64,000 bases of DNA from JAHQVI01 sp963749875 (GTDB lineage: Bacteria; Pseudomonadota; Alphaproteobacteria; Rhizobiales; Rhodomicrobiaceae), in contig CAVVOX010000002.1 in assembly GCA_963749875.1 (NCBI GenBank), positions 372,001 through 436,000 on the forward strand, read 5' to 3'. The notes under the pieces were generated by a model that had not been told where the DNA came from, searched no databases, and was given only the letters and a program-made list of their open reading frames with translations. Shown piece by piece: positions 34,882 through 44,181 of the stretch (position 1 is its first letter; every line of letters begins with the position of its first letter). Both the position numbers and the translations under genes were made by a program.

Positions 34882-35802
34882 ATGTACCGCCTGTTGTCCA
34901 TTTGTCTCGCTGCATTTCTGACCGGGCCGGCGGGTGCCCTGGCGCAAGAACCGGATGCCGAACCGCATCAGCCGAGCGTGGAGAACGGGCGGTACATCTA
35001 TATTGCCGGGGGGTGCGGCTCATGCCACGCGGCGCCCGCTTCGGAAAAATGCGACGATCCGAAAACGAAGGACGACTTCAAACCCGTGGGCGGACGCTGC
35101 CTGAAAACGGGGTTCGGAACCTTCTATGTGCCGAACATAACGCCGGATAAGGAGACCGGAATCGGCGGCTGGAGCGAGCAGGATTTCATCAAGGCGATCA
35201 CGGAAGGCACTTCGCCGTCCGGCGAGAATTATTATCCAGCCTTTCCCTACAGCTCCTATCAGCGGATGAAGCGGACCGACCTCGTCGATCTTTGGGCTTT
35301 CCTGAAGACATTGGAGCCGGTCTCATCGATTGTCCCGGACCACACACTCTCGTTCCCCTACAGCATCCGCCGTGGTCTGAATATCTGGAAAGCGCTCCAT
35401 CTCGACGGCAAGACCTTCACGCCTGATCCGAAAAAATCGGCCAAGGTTAATCGCGGCGCCTATCTCGTCGAAGGACCGGGCCATTGCGGCGAGTGCCATA
35501 CGCCGCGCAACTTTCTGGGGGGCAAGATCGAAACGAAGAAGCTCTCCGGCGGGCCCAGCCCGGAAGGGAAAGGCTACATTCCTAATATCACCCCGGATAA
35601 GAGCGGGATCGGCTCCTGGAGCGAGAAGGACATCGTGTTTGCGCTCGAAACCGGCTTTCTGCCCAATGGAGACGTCATAGGCGGCACAATGGCGAAGGTG
35701 CAGGAAAATATGGCGCAACTGACTGCTGAGGATCGCGAGGCTATCGCCGCTTATCTGAAGTCGGTGCCGCCGGTTGCCTCGGACCGTCCGAAGACGAATT
35801 GA
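34882..35802 (+). CDS. Periplasmic diheme cytochrome c
   Basis: 306 residues with a signal peptide (cleavage after GALAQ). Two c-type domains, each with a heme motif: CGSCHAAP (~residue 46) and CGECHTPRNF (~200), and a repeated sequence YVPNITPDKETGIGGWSE / YIPNITPDKSGIGSWSEKD that shows the internal duplication. It resembles the cytochrome subunits that accept electrons from membrane or periplasmic dehydrogenases (alcohol, aldehyde, gluconate), but no dehydrogenase gene is adjacent. It is co-transcribed with the cytochrome c' gene. Confidence 0.92.
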   Translation: MYRLLSICLAAFLTGPAGALAQEPDAEPHQPSVENGRYIYIAGGCGSCHAAPASEKCDDPKTKDDFKPVGGRCLKTGFGTFYVPNITPDKETGIGGWSEQDFIKAITEGTSPSGENYYPAFPYSSYQRMKRTDLVDLWAFLKTLEPVSSIVPDHTLSFPYSIRRGLNIWKALHLDGKTFTPDPKKSAKVNRGAYLVEGPGHCGECHTPRNFLGGKIETKKLSGGPSPEGKGYIPNITPDKSGIGSWSEKDIVFALETGFLPNGDVIGGTMAKVQENMAQLTAEDREAIAAYLKSVPPVASDRPKTN

Positions 35803-36167
35803 GCGCACCAACGCCTGACCGTTGATTTGAGGGGCATCGGACGGCGGAACGTGGTTCATCCGTAGGCTGACGCGATCTTGTCTGACGGATTTGTCAACAA
35901 TTTTAATCTATCGATTTTTACCTACTTTACGCCGGTCAAACCGGGCGATTATATCCATATCGTTAAAAGAGTTTTTTATTATTTACCTGACAGGCATAGC
36001 GAAAGAAAACAGCCCCACCTTTTTGCTCGATGAAACGGCATTGGATCGTGGCGCTTCGCCGCGATTGAGGGGACGTTCTGAACCAACGCGAACTGGCATC
36101 GACCCGCGGCGGCAGCTGTTGCGGGCTCCCGGCTGCTGTGTGTTCGTCAAAGGAGGGACTGTCATCC
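35803..36167. other. Intergenic region upstream of the TusA-like gene
   Basis: 365 bp. The part around 35880-36000 is clearly AT-rich, including TTTTTTATTATTTACC, and probably carries the promoter of the TusA-like gene. No credible gene. Confidence 0.45.
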
Positions 36168-36401
36168 ATGGCAGAGAAATTGCTGGACGCGATGGGACTG
36201 AGCTGTCCGCTGCCGATCCTGAAGGCGCGGCGAACGCTGCGGGAAATGGCGCCCGGACAGACGTTGGAAGTGCTTGCGAGCGATCCTGGCGCGCTGGATG
36301 ATTTTCCGGTCTTTTGCCAATCGGACGGCCACGAGCTGCTCGATACGTCCCAGGTGAACGGGAAGACTTACCGTTTCGTGATCAAGAAAAAATGCGCCTG
36401 A
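36168..36401 (+). CDS. TusA family sulfurtransferase
   Basis: 77 residues. GLSCPLPILKARR contains the CPxP motif with the active Cys13, followed by the typical two-layer fold and the ending YRFVIKKK. A sulfur carrier for tRNA thiolation, molybdopterin or sulfur oxidation. The ATG at 36168 has AAAGGAGGGAC upstream. It stands alone; no dsr, sox or tus partner genes are nearby, so the role in the cell is open. Confidence 0.92.
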   Translation: MAEKLLDAMGLSCPLPILKARRTLREMAPGQTLEVLASDPGALDDFPVFCQSDGHELLDTSQVNGKTYRFVIKKKCA

Positions 36402-36555
36402 GTGGCGACCTTAGCGAAAAAAGCGCAGAGGGCATGCATGAGAGTCTTGAATTATGAGCCGTTTTTCCCCATTTTTGCGCGCTGTTGACCGGTTTGGCCG
36501 AATTCGAACGTCGAAGCTCATCCCAGCCGGCGCAGCAGAAGGTTCAACAGCCACA

Positions 36556-36685
36556 TTAGCGCAACGCGCGTCCAAGCATGTCCCCGCGAAGGCGGGGATG
36601 GACGCGGGAACAGTTGCGCTAACTTAGCGACATAGATCAACTTAACCTCGTTCAGGTGACTCCACTTGAACGAGGGTTGATCTAG
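36556..36685 (+). repeat. Palindromic element B, copy 7 (full length)
   Basis: 130 bp from TTAG (36556-36559) to CTAG (36682-36685). Both hairpins intact. It lies in the gap between the TusA-like gene and the decarboxylase gene, ending 13 bp before the latter's ATG, so it could affect its ribosome site or promoter. Confidence 0.92.
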
Positions 36686-36698
36686 GGGGGCGCATGGG

Positions 36699-37883
36699 AT
36701 GGAAAAATTCCGCAGCGCGGCCGATCTTGTCCGCCTTCAAAAACCGGAGCAGCCGGTCCTAGGATTTCGTCCGCACGCCGCTGAGCGTGCCACGCGCTGG
36801 TTCCTGCAGAATTTTCCCGGCAAATGCCTCTATGCGGTCAAGGCCAATGATGCACCGCATCTGCTTGAGGTTCTCTATCAAAGCGGCATAAGGGATTTCG
36901 ACGTCGCCTCGCTGAGCGAAATCGAGCGGCTGAGCGCATTGCCCGATTTCCGTGCGCATGTCATGCATCCGATCAAATCGCGCGCGTTCATTCGCCGGGC
37001 CTATTTCGAGTACGGCGTGCGAACCTTTGCGCTCGATTGCGAAGCCGAGTTGGACAAGATTATGTCCGAGACGGAGAACGCGACCGACCTCACGCTGATG
37101 GTGCGGATGGTCTGCTCGAACCAGTTCAGCGAGATCCCGCTCGAGGACAAATTCGGCGTGCCGTGGCTGGAGGCCGCCGGGCTGTTGCGCAGCACGCGGC
37201 AGGCGGCGGAACGCCTCGGTCTGACTTTTCATGTCGGATCGCAGGCGATGTCGCCCGAAGCCTTTCGTCACGCGCTGCAGACCGTGTCCCAGCATATCGT
37301 CCATGCGGGCGTCGTCGCGGACGTCATCGATGTGGGCGGCGGATTTCCGAGCGTCTATCCGGGCCTGGAGCCGCCGGAGCTGTCGGCTTACATGGACGAG
37401 ATCCGCGAGGCCTTCGACCAGATCGCCGTTGGCTGGCACTGCGAATTGTGGGCCGAGCCGGGGCGGGCGCTGGTCGCGGAAGCGGAGTCCGTGATCGTCC
37501 GGGTGGACGGGCGAAAGGGGGACACGCTCTACATCAATGACGGCGCGTTCGGCACGCTCTACGATGCCGCCCATCTGCAATTCGTGTTTCCCGCGCGCCG
37601 GATCGGACCGGAGCGGCAAAGCCGGCCGCAAAATTTGGCGCCCTTCGAGCTTTACGGGCCGACCTGCGACGATGTCGATCATATGAAGGGGCCGTTCTAT
37701 CTGCCGGCCGATATGGCTGAAGGCGACTATATCGAGATCGGCAATATCGGCGCCTATGGGCGCGTGATGGCGGCCCCCTTTAACGGCTTCGGCAGCTATC
37801 GGGAAGCCATCCTGGACGATGAGCCGATGCTGACGGCCTACGGCCTGCCGGATGCGGCGGCGGGCCTGTTCGCCGGGCGATGA
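36699..37883 (+). CDS. PLP-dependent ornithine/diaminopimelate-type decarboxylase
   Basis: 394 residues, alanine-racemase fold (fold type III). The PLP lysine is in YAVKAND (Lys48). Also seen: FHVGSQAM, the glycine-rich phosphate loop IDVGGGFPSVYPG, WAEPGRALVAEA, and the catalytic Cys in GPTCDDVDHM. Length and motifs fit bacterial ornithine (or lysine/ornithine) decarboxylase, which makes putrescine; the substrate is inferred, not proven. The start is very close to repeat B7, with only GGGGGGCGC as a possible ribosome site. A GNAT gene ~3.4 kb downstream is often close in related genomes. Confidence 0.9.
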   Translation: MEKFRSAADLVRLQKPEQPVLGFRPHAAERATRWFLQNFPGKCLYAVKANDAPHLLEVLYQSGIRDFDVASLSEIERLSALPDFRAHVMHPIKSRAFIRRAYFEYGVRTFALDCEAELDKIMSETENATDLTLMVRMVCSNQFSEIPLEDKFGVPWLEAAGLLRSTRQAAERLGLTFHVGSQAMSPEAFRHALQTVSQHIVHAGVVADVIDVGGGFPSVYPGLEPPELSAYMDEIREAFDQIAVGWHCELWAEPGRALVAEAESVIVRVDGRKGDTLYINDGAFGTLYDAAHLQFVFPARRIGPERQSRPQNLAPFELYGPTCDDVDHMKGPFYLPADMAEGDYIEIGNIGAYGRVMAAPFNGFGSYREAILDDEPMLTAYGLPDAAAGLFAGR

Positions 37884-38164
37884 ATTGCGGGAGACGCGCC
37901 GTCGCGACGGCTGCGGCGTTCTCGTTCGAAAATCGCCGGGACATTTGCGCTTTCGGACCACGAATTGTCGTCCCCGGCACAGCGTTACGGCGGCTTATGT
38001 GCGGCAAATGATCAGGCTGCTTTCACGAAACTCTGCTTAAATCTTGATACGGTCTCGTCGGATCAAAATATTCTGGGCGCGCCTGCCGGACAGCGGTTGC
38101 GGAGTCTCGGCCGAACGCGTGAACGCGTTGTTCAAGGTCACACAAACTGAAATGAGGCCGTCCC

Positions 38165-39574
38165 ATGCGCCGCCCGCTTCTCCTGCACAGTTCCGCATCG
38201 CTGCGGAACGGCTTCCGGGACAGCCCGGTCTTCTCAGCCGCAGGCAGCGTCTGGGCGCTGCTTGTCGGCATGGCGTTTTTGATGCTGGGCAACGGCCTGC
38301 AGGGCTCATTGCTCGGTATCCGGGCGGCTGCGGAGAATTTCGGCGCGGCGGTAACCGGCTTCGTCATGACCGGCTATTTTGTCGGCTTCCTCCTCGGGTC
38401 ACAGATCGCCGTGCGCACGATCCGCCGTGTCGGCCATCTGCGGGTCTTCGCCGCCGTCACCTGTCTTGCATCGCTTGCCATCCTGATCCAAAGCCTGTTC
38501 GTGACGCCGCTCGTCTGGGCGGTGATGCGCATCATCACCGGCTATTGCATGGCGAGCGCCTATATCGTGGCCGAAAGCTGGCTCAATGACCGGGTGACCA
38601 ACGCGCATCGGGGCGGCTTGCTGGCCGTCTATATGGTCACGGCTTATGTCGGCATGGCAGGGGGCCAGCTCCTGCTGAATGCTGGCGCTCCGACCAGTCA
38701 TGACCTGTTCATCCTGTGCTCGGTGTTGATCACCTTCGCCGCGATCCCGATTTTGCTCTCGATCACGCCGCAGCCAATTCAGGAAAATGTGGAAAGCCTG
38801 TCTCTGTCGGATTTGTACCGGGTCTCACCGCTTGGGCTGATCGGCTCGTTCGGCGCCGGCATTCTGCAGGGCTCGGTGTTCAGCATGGGCGCGGTCTATG
38901 CGCGGCTGGTTGGGCTCACGATCGCCGAGACCTCGCTGTTCATGTTCTTTCTGGTGGTCGGGGCCGCGCTGCTTCAATGGCCGGTCGGCAAGCTTTCAGA
39001 CCGTATCGACCGGCGCAAGCTGATTACGGGCCTGGCGGCCTTCGGCGCCGTGATACCCCTGGCGGCTGGTATTGCGGCCGAGCGCGGCCCGAACTTTCTG
39101 ATCGGCTCTGCGCCGCTGATCGGCATCGGTCCGCTCCTCCTCTATTCGCTCTTCGTCGCCTATACCAACGACTATTTGCGCCCTGAGCAGATGGTGGCGG
39201 CGAGCAGCGGGCTGATCCTGGCTTTCGGCTCGGGGGCCGTCCTCGGGCCGCCGGCGGCCGGTATCCTGATGGATGGCATGGGCCCCAACGGCTTCCTGCT
39301 GGTTCTGGCCGCAGGGCATGCTTGCATTGTCGGCTTTGCGCTTTACCGGATGACCCGGCGCGACACCGTGCCCGTCGAGGCACAGTTGCCCTATCCGGGC
39401 GCGCCCGCCCGCACGGCCTCGCTTGCGCCGGCCTATGCGGAATGGGTCTCGGAGCAGGTGGAGAGCGACGATGCCGCCGATCCCGATGCAGGCTCTGACG
39501 ACGCGCCCGAAACGTCCGGCCAACTGGAACGCACAGCGCCCGGCGAGGCGTCGGCCGCGCCGGACGTTGACTGA
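38165..39574 (+). CDS. MFS transporter (YcaD-like)
   Basis: 469 residues. Twelve predicted membrane spans after a short N-terminal segment, including GSVWALLVGMAFLMLGNG and the central cytoplasmic loop. The MFS motif A-like DRxDRRK is seen as LSDRIDRRKLITGL between helices 8 and 9. The last ~60 residues (from PVEAQLPYPG) form a hydrophilic acidic tail rich in Asp and Glu, not part of the membrane fold. Substrate unknown. 281 bp separates it from the decarboxylase; no shared operon is certain. Confidence 0.88.
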   Translation: MRRPLLLHSSASLRNGFRDSPVFSAAGSVWALLVGMAFLMLGNGLQGSLLGIRAAAENFGAAVTGFVMTGYFVGFLLGSQIAVRTIRRVGHLRVFAAVTCLASLAILIQSLFVTPLVWAVMRIITGYCMASAYIVAESWLNDRVTNAHRGGLLAVYMVTAYVGMAGGQLLLNAGAPTSHDLFILCSVLITFAAIPILLSITPQPIQENVESLSLSDLYRVSPLGLIGSFGAGILQGSVFSMGAVYARLVGLTIAETSLFMFFLVVGAALLQWPVGKLSDRIDRRKLITGLAAFGAVIPLAAGIAAERGPNFLIGSAPLIGIGPLLLYSLFVAYTNDYLRPEQMVAASSGLILAFGSGAVLGPPAAGILMDGMGPNGFLLVLAAGHACIVGFALYRMTRRDTVPVEAQLPYPGAPARTASLAPAYAEWVSEQVESDDAADPDAGSDDAPETSGQLERTAPGEASAAPDVD

Positions 39575-39622
39575 AGCCTGCTGGTGCGGGTCTTCGCCCC
39601 CTGACGGCGAGGTGTGACGAGA

Positions 39623-40432
39623 TCAGAGCGCAGGCTGGCGCGCCTCTTCGACAAGGCGCTCGATCGTGGCGTGATCGGGCGCATCGACGGGGCCGCAGCG
39701 ATAGGCATCAGCCAAAAAGCCGGTCAGCTTCGTCGTCACGCCGCGCGCATGAGGCAGATGGCCGGAGAGCACGACCGACGGGTCGAGCCGGTCGATCGCG
39801 GCGAGCGTGCGCCCGAACGCGCCCCGATCGATTTGCCCGAGCCAGGGGGCGTCTATAGCGGCCCAGGTGGTCATGCCGTCGCGAAGCGCTATTTCATTCA
39901 CCTCCCCGGCGTTTTCGGCGGGCGCTTCCAGCAGGGCCCCGAAGGCATCCGCGCTGAAGAAGGCGCGGCTCTTCGTGTCGAAGAAGCCCATCGTTTCCGG
40001 CGCATCGTAATAGGGCGGCCGGATCGGCACGATCCGCCTGTCGCCGGCATCGAGGACCGCCCCCTCTCCGAGCAGATGAACGCGATCGACCGGCAGGCCC
40101 ACAAGCCCCATCTTTCCCATGCCGAGGAAATTCGTGACGACCTTGGCATTCGGCGCCAGATCGAGCACCGCCCGCAAATTGCCGAGGTGATCCGGATCCA
40201 TATGGCTGAGCCAGATCCATTTCAGATCGGTCGGGTCAATGATCCCGCCAAGCGTTTGAAGGAATTGCGGCTCGAGCGCACCGAGTCCGGTATCGACGAG
40301 AATGGGCTCCTTGGCTTTGATGACAAAGCTATTCACCGCCAGCAGGCCCAGGCCGGGGACCGGCAGATAAGAGCCGAGTTCGTAGGTTTCGGGCGCGATC
40401 GTCCGCGCGCCGATCATTGTCGGATGTTCCAT
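39623..40432 (-). CDS. MBL-fold metallohydrolase
   Basis: 269 residues from the ATG at 40432 (MEHPTMIGARTI); a longer reading to 40462 overlaps the palindromic operator and is disfavoured. Metal-binding motif LSHMDPDHLGN (HxDxDH class variant with Met at the second position), DTGLG before it, FFSADAFGALL and SGHLPHARG after. The replaced second His is unlike glyoxalase II and closer to diiron-type MBL proteins that bind O2 or NO. It is divergent from a TetR gene sharing an operator, which suggests it is the regulator's target. Confidence 0.88.
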   Translation of the reverse strand: MEHPTMIGARTIAPETYELGSYLPVPGLGLLAVNSFVIKAKEPILVDTGLGALEPQFLQTLGGIIDPTDLKWIWLSHMDPDHLGNLRAVLDLAPNAKVVTNFLGMGKMGLVGLPVDRVHLLGEGAVLDAGDRRIVPIRPPYYDAPETMGFFDTKSRAFFSADAFGALLEAPAENAGEVNEIALRDGMTTWAAIDAPWLGQIDRGAFGRTLAAIDRLDPSVVLSGHLPHARGVTTKLTGFLADAYRCGPVDAPDHATIERLVEEARQPAL

Positions 40433-40454
40433 GATGTCGCTCCTCACAATTTCA

Positions 40455-40472
40455 ATGAACATATATGTTCAT
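40455..40472. promoter_or_regulatory. 18-bp perfect palindromic operator between MBL and TetR genes
   Basis: ATGAACATATATGTTCAT, a perfect inverted repeat in the divergent promoter region. A related imperfect copy, TGATCACATATGTTCA, lies at 40523-40538 near the TetR start. The spacing and symmetry are those of TetR-family operators. Likely bound by the adjacent regulator; not tested. Confidence 0.75.
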
Positions 40473-40543
40473 CGATATGTCGCCGGAGATATGCCCTTCG
40501 ATGCCGCTTGTCAAGAATTGAATGATCACATATGTTCACTGAT

Positions 40544-41188
40544 ATGACGGAACGGTCATACACATTGAAAAAGCGCGCCCAATCCCAGGAGGCGACGCGC
40601 CAGCGCATTGTCGAGGCGACAATGCAACTTCACGAAGAGCTGGGGCCGAAGAACACCACGATCAGCGCCGTGGCGTGGCGGGCGGGCGTTCAACGCCTGA
40701 CGGTCTATCGTCATTTTCCGGACGAGACCGCGCTCTTTCAAGCGTGTACGTCGCACTGGCTGACGCTCAACCCGCCGCCTAATCCGGATGGTTGGGCCAG
40801 GATCGAGGGTGGAGTCGCGCGCTGCCGGGCGGCGCTGATGGCGCTTTACGGCTATTTCCGCACCACCCGATCCATGTGGCGTGTGGCTTATCGTGATGTC
40901 GAGCAGGTGCCGGCATTGCAGGGGCCGATGGCCGAAATCGCCGCCTATCTCTCATCCGTCGCCGATGGGCTTGCAGAGCCGTTCGGCGCTTCGAAGCCGC
41001 CGCCGCACGAAATCGCGGTCACGCTTCGTCATGCGGTTCAGTTTGCAAGTTGGGCATCGCTCGCCGACCAGGGGCTGACCGATGACGAAGCCGCGGATCT
41101 CGTTTGCGCATGGCTGAACGGGCTCAACACTACAAAAGGCAATCTTCGCCGCGGCGCGCGTGCAAGGCGCGGACCGCTCCATGCCTAG
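40544..41188 (+). CDS. TetR/AcrR family transcriptional regulator
   Basis: About 214 residues from the ATG at 40544 (MTERSYTLKKRAQSQEATRQ); an ATG at 40532 would add four residues and lies in the operator copy. N-terminal HTH: TTISAVAWRAGVQRLTVYRHFPDETALFQAC, the TetR DNA-binding signature. The C-terminal all-helical ligand domain has no recognised ligand. It is divergent from the MBL-fold gene with a shared palindromic operator, so autoregulation and control of that gene are expected. Confidence 0.9.
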   Translation: MTERSYTLKKRAQSQEATRQRIVEATMQLHEELGPKNTTISAVAWRAGVQRLTVYRHFPDETALFQACTSHWLTLNPPPNPDGWARIEGGVARCRAALMALYGYFRTTRSMWRVAYRDVEQVPALQGPMAEIAAYLSSVADGLAEPFGASKPPPHEIAVTLRHAVQFASWASLADQGLTDDEAADLVCAWLNGLNTTKGNLRRGARARRGPLHA

Positions 41189-41293
41189 GATCTGTTCTTT
41201 TTCTTATTGAGCGGGACATATATCTAACGCGAATATCCGGCATTGCCCGTGAGGCCGCACGAGGGCAGGCTGCTATTGGGAAAGGATGGCGTA

Positions 41294-41884
41294 ATGATCG
41301 AGCTGGTACCTCCCTTCCGGCGTGCGGAACCCGAGGACGCGCCGGCACTCGCCGAGCTTGTCAATTTCGCCGGCGAAGGTCTGCCGCTCTATTTGTGGGA
41401 AAAGATGAAGGAGGCGGACGAGACGGCCTGGGATGTGGGCCGCCAGCGTGCGCGGCGCGAGCAGGGCAGCTTCTCCTATCGGAATGCGGTCGTTGCGGAG
41501 GTCGGCGGCAAATGTGCGGCTTGCCTGATCGGCTACCCTCAGCCGAAGCGGCCGGAGCCGATCGATTACGAGACGCTGCCGGCGATGTTCGTGCCGCTTC
41601 AGGAACTGGAAAATCTTGCCCCGAACAGCTGGTATGTGAATGTTCTGGCCACCTATCCCGAATTTCGCGGCCAGGGGCTCGGCACAAAGCTGTTGGCGAT
41701 CGCCGACGAACTGGCGCGCGCGACCGGCAAGACCGGGCTGAGCCTCATCGTGTCCGATGCCAACGAGAATGCGCGGCGCCTTTATTCTTGCTGCGGCTAT
41801 AAGGAGGCGGGTTCGCGCCCGATGATGAAGGGGGATTGGCGGAACGATGGACGGAACTGGATCCTGCTGACCAAGAGCCTTTAG
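41294..41884 (+). CDS. GNAT family N-acetyltransferase
   Basis: About 196 residues from the ATG at 41294 (MIELVPPFRRAEPEDAPALA), preceded by AAAGGATGG. Acetyl-CoA motif A is seen as NVLATYPEFRGQGLGTKLL, and motif B as NENARRLYSCCGYKEAG. The N-terminal half has AGEGLPLYLWEK. The acceptor is unknown. Its stop TAG (41882-41884) is the first TTAG of repeat B8. Confidence 0.9.
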   Translation: MIELVPPFRRAEPEDAPALAELVNFAGEGLPLYLWEKMKEADETAWDVGRQRARREQGSFSYRNAVVAEVGGKCAACLIGYPQPKRPEPIDYETLPAMFVPLQELENLAPNSWYVNVLATYPEFRGQGLGTKLLAIADELARATGKTGLSLIVSDANENARRLYSCCGYKEAGSRPMMKGDWRNDGRNWILLTKSL

Positions 41885-41986
41885 ATCAACCGACGTTCAA
41901 CTGGAATCAGTTGAACGTTGAAAAGTTGATCTATTTCTTAAAGTTAGCGCAACTGTCCGCGTTCACTTGAACGAGGGTTGATCTAG
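41881..41986. repeat. Palindromic element B, copy 8 (chimeric, degenerate)
   Basis: 106 bp from TTAG (41881-41884) to CTAG (41983-41986). A diverged hairpin 2 (ACGTTCAACTGGAATCAGTT...) is followed by a truncated hairpin 1 arm TTAGCGCAACTGTCCGCG, then half of a standard hairpin 2 (CACTTGAACGAGGGTTGATC). It looks like a recombination or deletion product of two copies. It supplies the GNAT stop codon and ends 39 bp before the thioesterase ATG. Confidence 0.8.
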
Positions 41987-42025
41987 AAGATGCGGGCAGG
42001 GGCCAAACTCGGGAAGGGAGGCGTC

Positions 42026-42475
42026 ATGGGCGAGACGGATTTTGCGGCGGCCGATGAGGCGATCAGAAGATTGGTCATGACCCAGGGCTATGTGCAGCTC
42101 GTCGGCGCAGAGATCGACAAGCTGGCGCCCGGATACGCCCTCTTCAGTCTCGACCGGCGAGAGGCGCTGCTGCAGCAGAACGGCTTCATTCACGGCGGCG
42201 CGATCGCCTTTCTCATCGATGTCGCCACGACCACGGCCGCCTACACCCTCGTCGACCGCAAAGTGCAATCCTGCCTCACAGCGGAATATAAACTCAATTT
42301 CGTTGCCCCGGCGAAGGGCGAACGGCTCACCTGCGAAGCGAATGTCGTGAAGCCGGGGCGCAGGCTGACGATCGTCGAGGCAAAGGTCTACTCGCATGAT
42401 GGCGACGACGCCAAGCTCGTCTCGATTGCGCTGGCAACGATCGCCATGATCGATCGCATACCGACCGTCAATTGA
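42026..42475 (+). CDS. PaaI-like hotdog-fold thioesterase
   Basis: 149 residues from the ATG at 42026 (MGETDFAAADEAIRRLVMTQ), preceded by GGGAAGGGAGGCGTC. The active-site segment is QQNGFIHGGAIAFLIDVATT with the HGG signature, followed by YKLNFVAPAKGERL. Hydrolyses an acyl-CoA of unknown type, as dimers or tetramers. It follows the GNAT gene with only repeat B8 between. Confidence 0.9.
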   Translation: MGETDFAAADEAIRRLVMTQGYVQLVGAEIDKLAPGYALFSLDRREALLQQNGFIHGGAIAFLIDVATTTAAYTLVDRKVQSCLTAEYKLNFVAPAKGERLTCEANVVKPGRRLTIVEAKVYSHDGDDAKLVSIALATIAMIDRIPTVN

Positions 42476-42582
42476 CGATGCGGCGCGCCTGAGGCTTCGC
42501 GTCCTGCCGAAATGAACGAACAGACCTTCGCGGCGCTGCAATGTGAGCGCACGCCGGATGGCTCCGGGGGGATGGACCACTC

Positions 42583-43215
42583 ATGTCAGGGATCTTTGCC
42601 GCCGCGCAGGGCTTCGGCCTCGGTGCCAGCCTGATCATTGCGATCGGCGCTCAGAATGTCTTTGTGCTGAGGCAGGCGCTGCTCCGTCACCATGTCCTGC
42701 AGGTCGTGCTGTTCTGCGCGCTAACCGATGCGGTGCTCGTCATCGTCGGCGCGATCGGGCTCGGCGCCGCCGTGCGCGGATCGGAGGCGGCGCTCAGGAT
42801 CATAGCGCTGGGCGGTGCCGCGTTCCTCACCTGGTATGGCATTCAGGCGATTGGGCGCGCCATCGCACCCGGAACGCTCGAGCCGGCCTCCGGCGCGGCG
42901 AGCAGCCCGCGCGAGGCTCTTGCCACGGTAGCGGCGGTCACCTTGCTGAACCCGCATGTCTATCTGGACACCGTCGTCCTGGCCGGCGGCATTTCTGCAA
43001 GCTATGGGCCCGATCTCCAGGCCTGGTTCGTCGGCGGGGTCATCGCCGCCAGCTTCGCCTGGTTCTTCGTGCTGGGATATGGCGGCCGCGCGCTCGCCCC
43101 GCTTTTTCGAAATCCGTCGGCATGGCGTGTCTTCGACATCGGCATTGCAGCCGTGATGTGGCTGATCGCGGCGCGGCTCGCCATGCTCGCGCTTTCCGGG
43201 CAGGGTCTCGAATAG
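42583..43215 (+). CDS. LysE/ArgO family amino acid exporter
   Basis: 210 residues, about six membrane spans. The N-terminal GLGASLIIAIGAQNVFVLRQAL is the LysE signature; also LTDAVLVIVGAIGLGA and TLLNPHVYLDTVVLAGG. Exports basic amino acids in characterised members. Its neighbour downstream is an amino acid ABC importer, so both may concern arginine or lysine, an inference from context. Confidence 0.92.
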   Translation: MSGIFAAAQGFGLGASLIIAIGAQNVFVLRQALLRHHVLQVVLFCALTDAVLVIVGAIGLGAAVRGSEAALRIIALGGAAFLTWYGIQAIGRAIAPGTLEPASGAASSPREALATVAAVTLLNPHVYLDTVVLAGGISASYGPDLQAWFVGGVIAASFAWFFVLGYGGRALAPLFRNPSAWRVFDIGIAAVMWLIAARLAMLALSGQGLE

Positions 43216-43321
43216 CCGTCTTTGCGATCGCGGCGCAAAAAGCTTGCGGGGGGCGGCCCAATGAGGCTAGCGTCGATCATAGGTCTTCCGTTTCAACACC
43301 CTATCTGCTGAGATCCGGAAT

Positions 43322-44128
43322 ATGGATCCACAAGATGAGCGGCTCTCACCCGCCGATCCGCGACAAGCCTATCTTAGCGTCGAACAGCTCTATAAGCGTT
43401 TCGGACCTCTCGAGGTCCTCAAAGGCGTTTCGCTCCAGGCGGCACAGCAGGAGGTCGTCTGTCTGATTGGCGCATCCGGCTCGGGCAAGAGCACCCTCCT
43501 GCGCTGCGTCAATCTGCTCACCATTCCCGATAAAGGCGACATCTGGATCGACGGCGTCCGTATTCCGTTGTCTGACGATACCAAGCCGCCGCGCCGTATC
43601 CTGAACAATCAAGCCGTCCGGCTGATGCGCGCCAGGCTCGCCATGGTGTTTCAGAGTTTCAACCTCTGGAACCATATGACCATTCTCGAAAATGTGATGG
43701 AGGCGCCGATCCATGTGCTGGGCGCCGGACGGGCCGAAACGCGTGAGAAGGCGGAGGCGCTCCTTGCGCGCGTCGGCATCTCCGACAAGCTCGAAGCCTA
43801 TCCTTCCCAGCTCTCCGGCGGCCAGCAGCAGCGCGCCGCGATCGCCCGGGCCCTGGCGATGGAGCCGAAAATCCTGCTGTTCGACGAGCCGACCTCGGCG
43901 CTCGATCCCGAGCTTGTGGGCGAGGTGCTGAAAGTCATGCGCGACCTCGCCGAGGAAGGCCGGACCATGGTGGTCGTGAGCCACGAAATGAGCTTCGTGC
44001 GCGAGGTCTCGAATAAGGTTATCTTTCTTCACGAGGGCCGGATTGCAGAGGAGGGACTGCCGGCCGAGCTGTTTCGCGCTCCACAAACCGAAGCCTGCCA
44101 AAAATTTCTGTCGAGCGTCATCCAATGA
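43322..44128 (+). CDS. Polar amino acid ABC transporter, ATP-binding protein
   Basis: 268 residues. Walker A GASGSGKSTLL, Q-loop VFQSFNLW, signature LSGGQQQRAAIARAL, Walker B ILLFDEPTSALDPE, switch His in VVVSHEMSFVREV. The best fit is HisP/OccP-like proteins of the PAAT family. It is first of a four-gene operon with the binding protein (54 bp later) and two permeases. Confidence 0.95.
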   Translation: MDPQDERLSPADPRQAYLSVEQLYKRFGPLEVLKGVSLQAAQQEVVCLIGASGSGKSTLLRCVNLLTIPDKGDIWIDGVRIPLSDDTKPPRRILNNQAVRLMRARLAMVFQSFNLWNHMTILENVMEAPIHVLGAGRAETREKAEALLARVGISDKLEAYPSQLSGGQQQRAAIARALAMEPKILLFDEPTSALDPELVGEVLKVMRDLAEEGRTMVVVSHEMSFVREVSNKVIFLHEGRIAEEGLPAELFRAPQTEACQKFLSSVIQ

Positions 44129-44181
44129 CGCCGATCATGCGTAGCAATTCCGTTCAATGCGTTGTCAAAGGGAGACATCAT

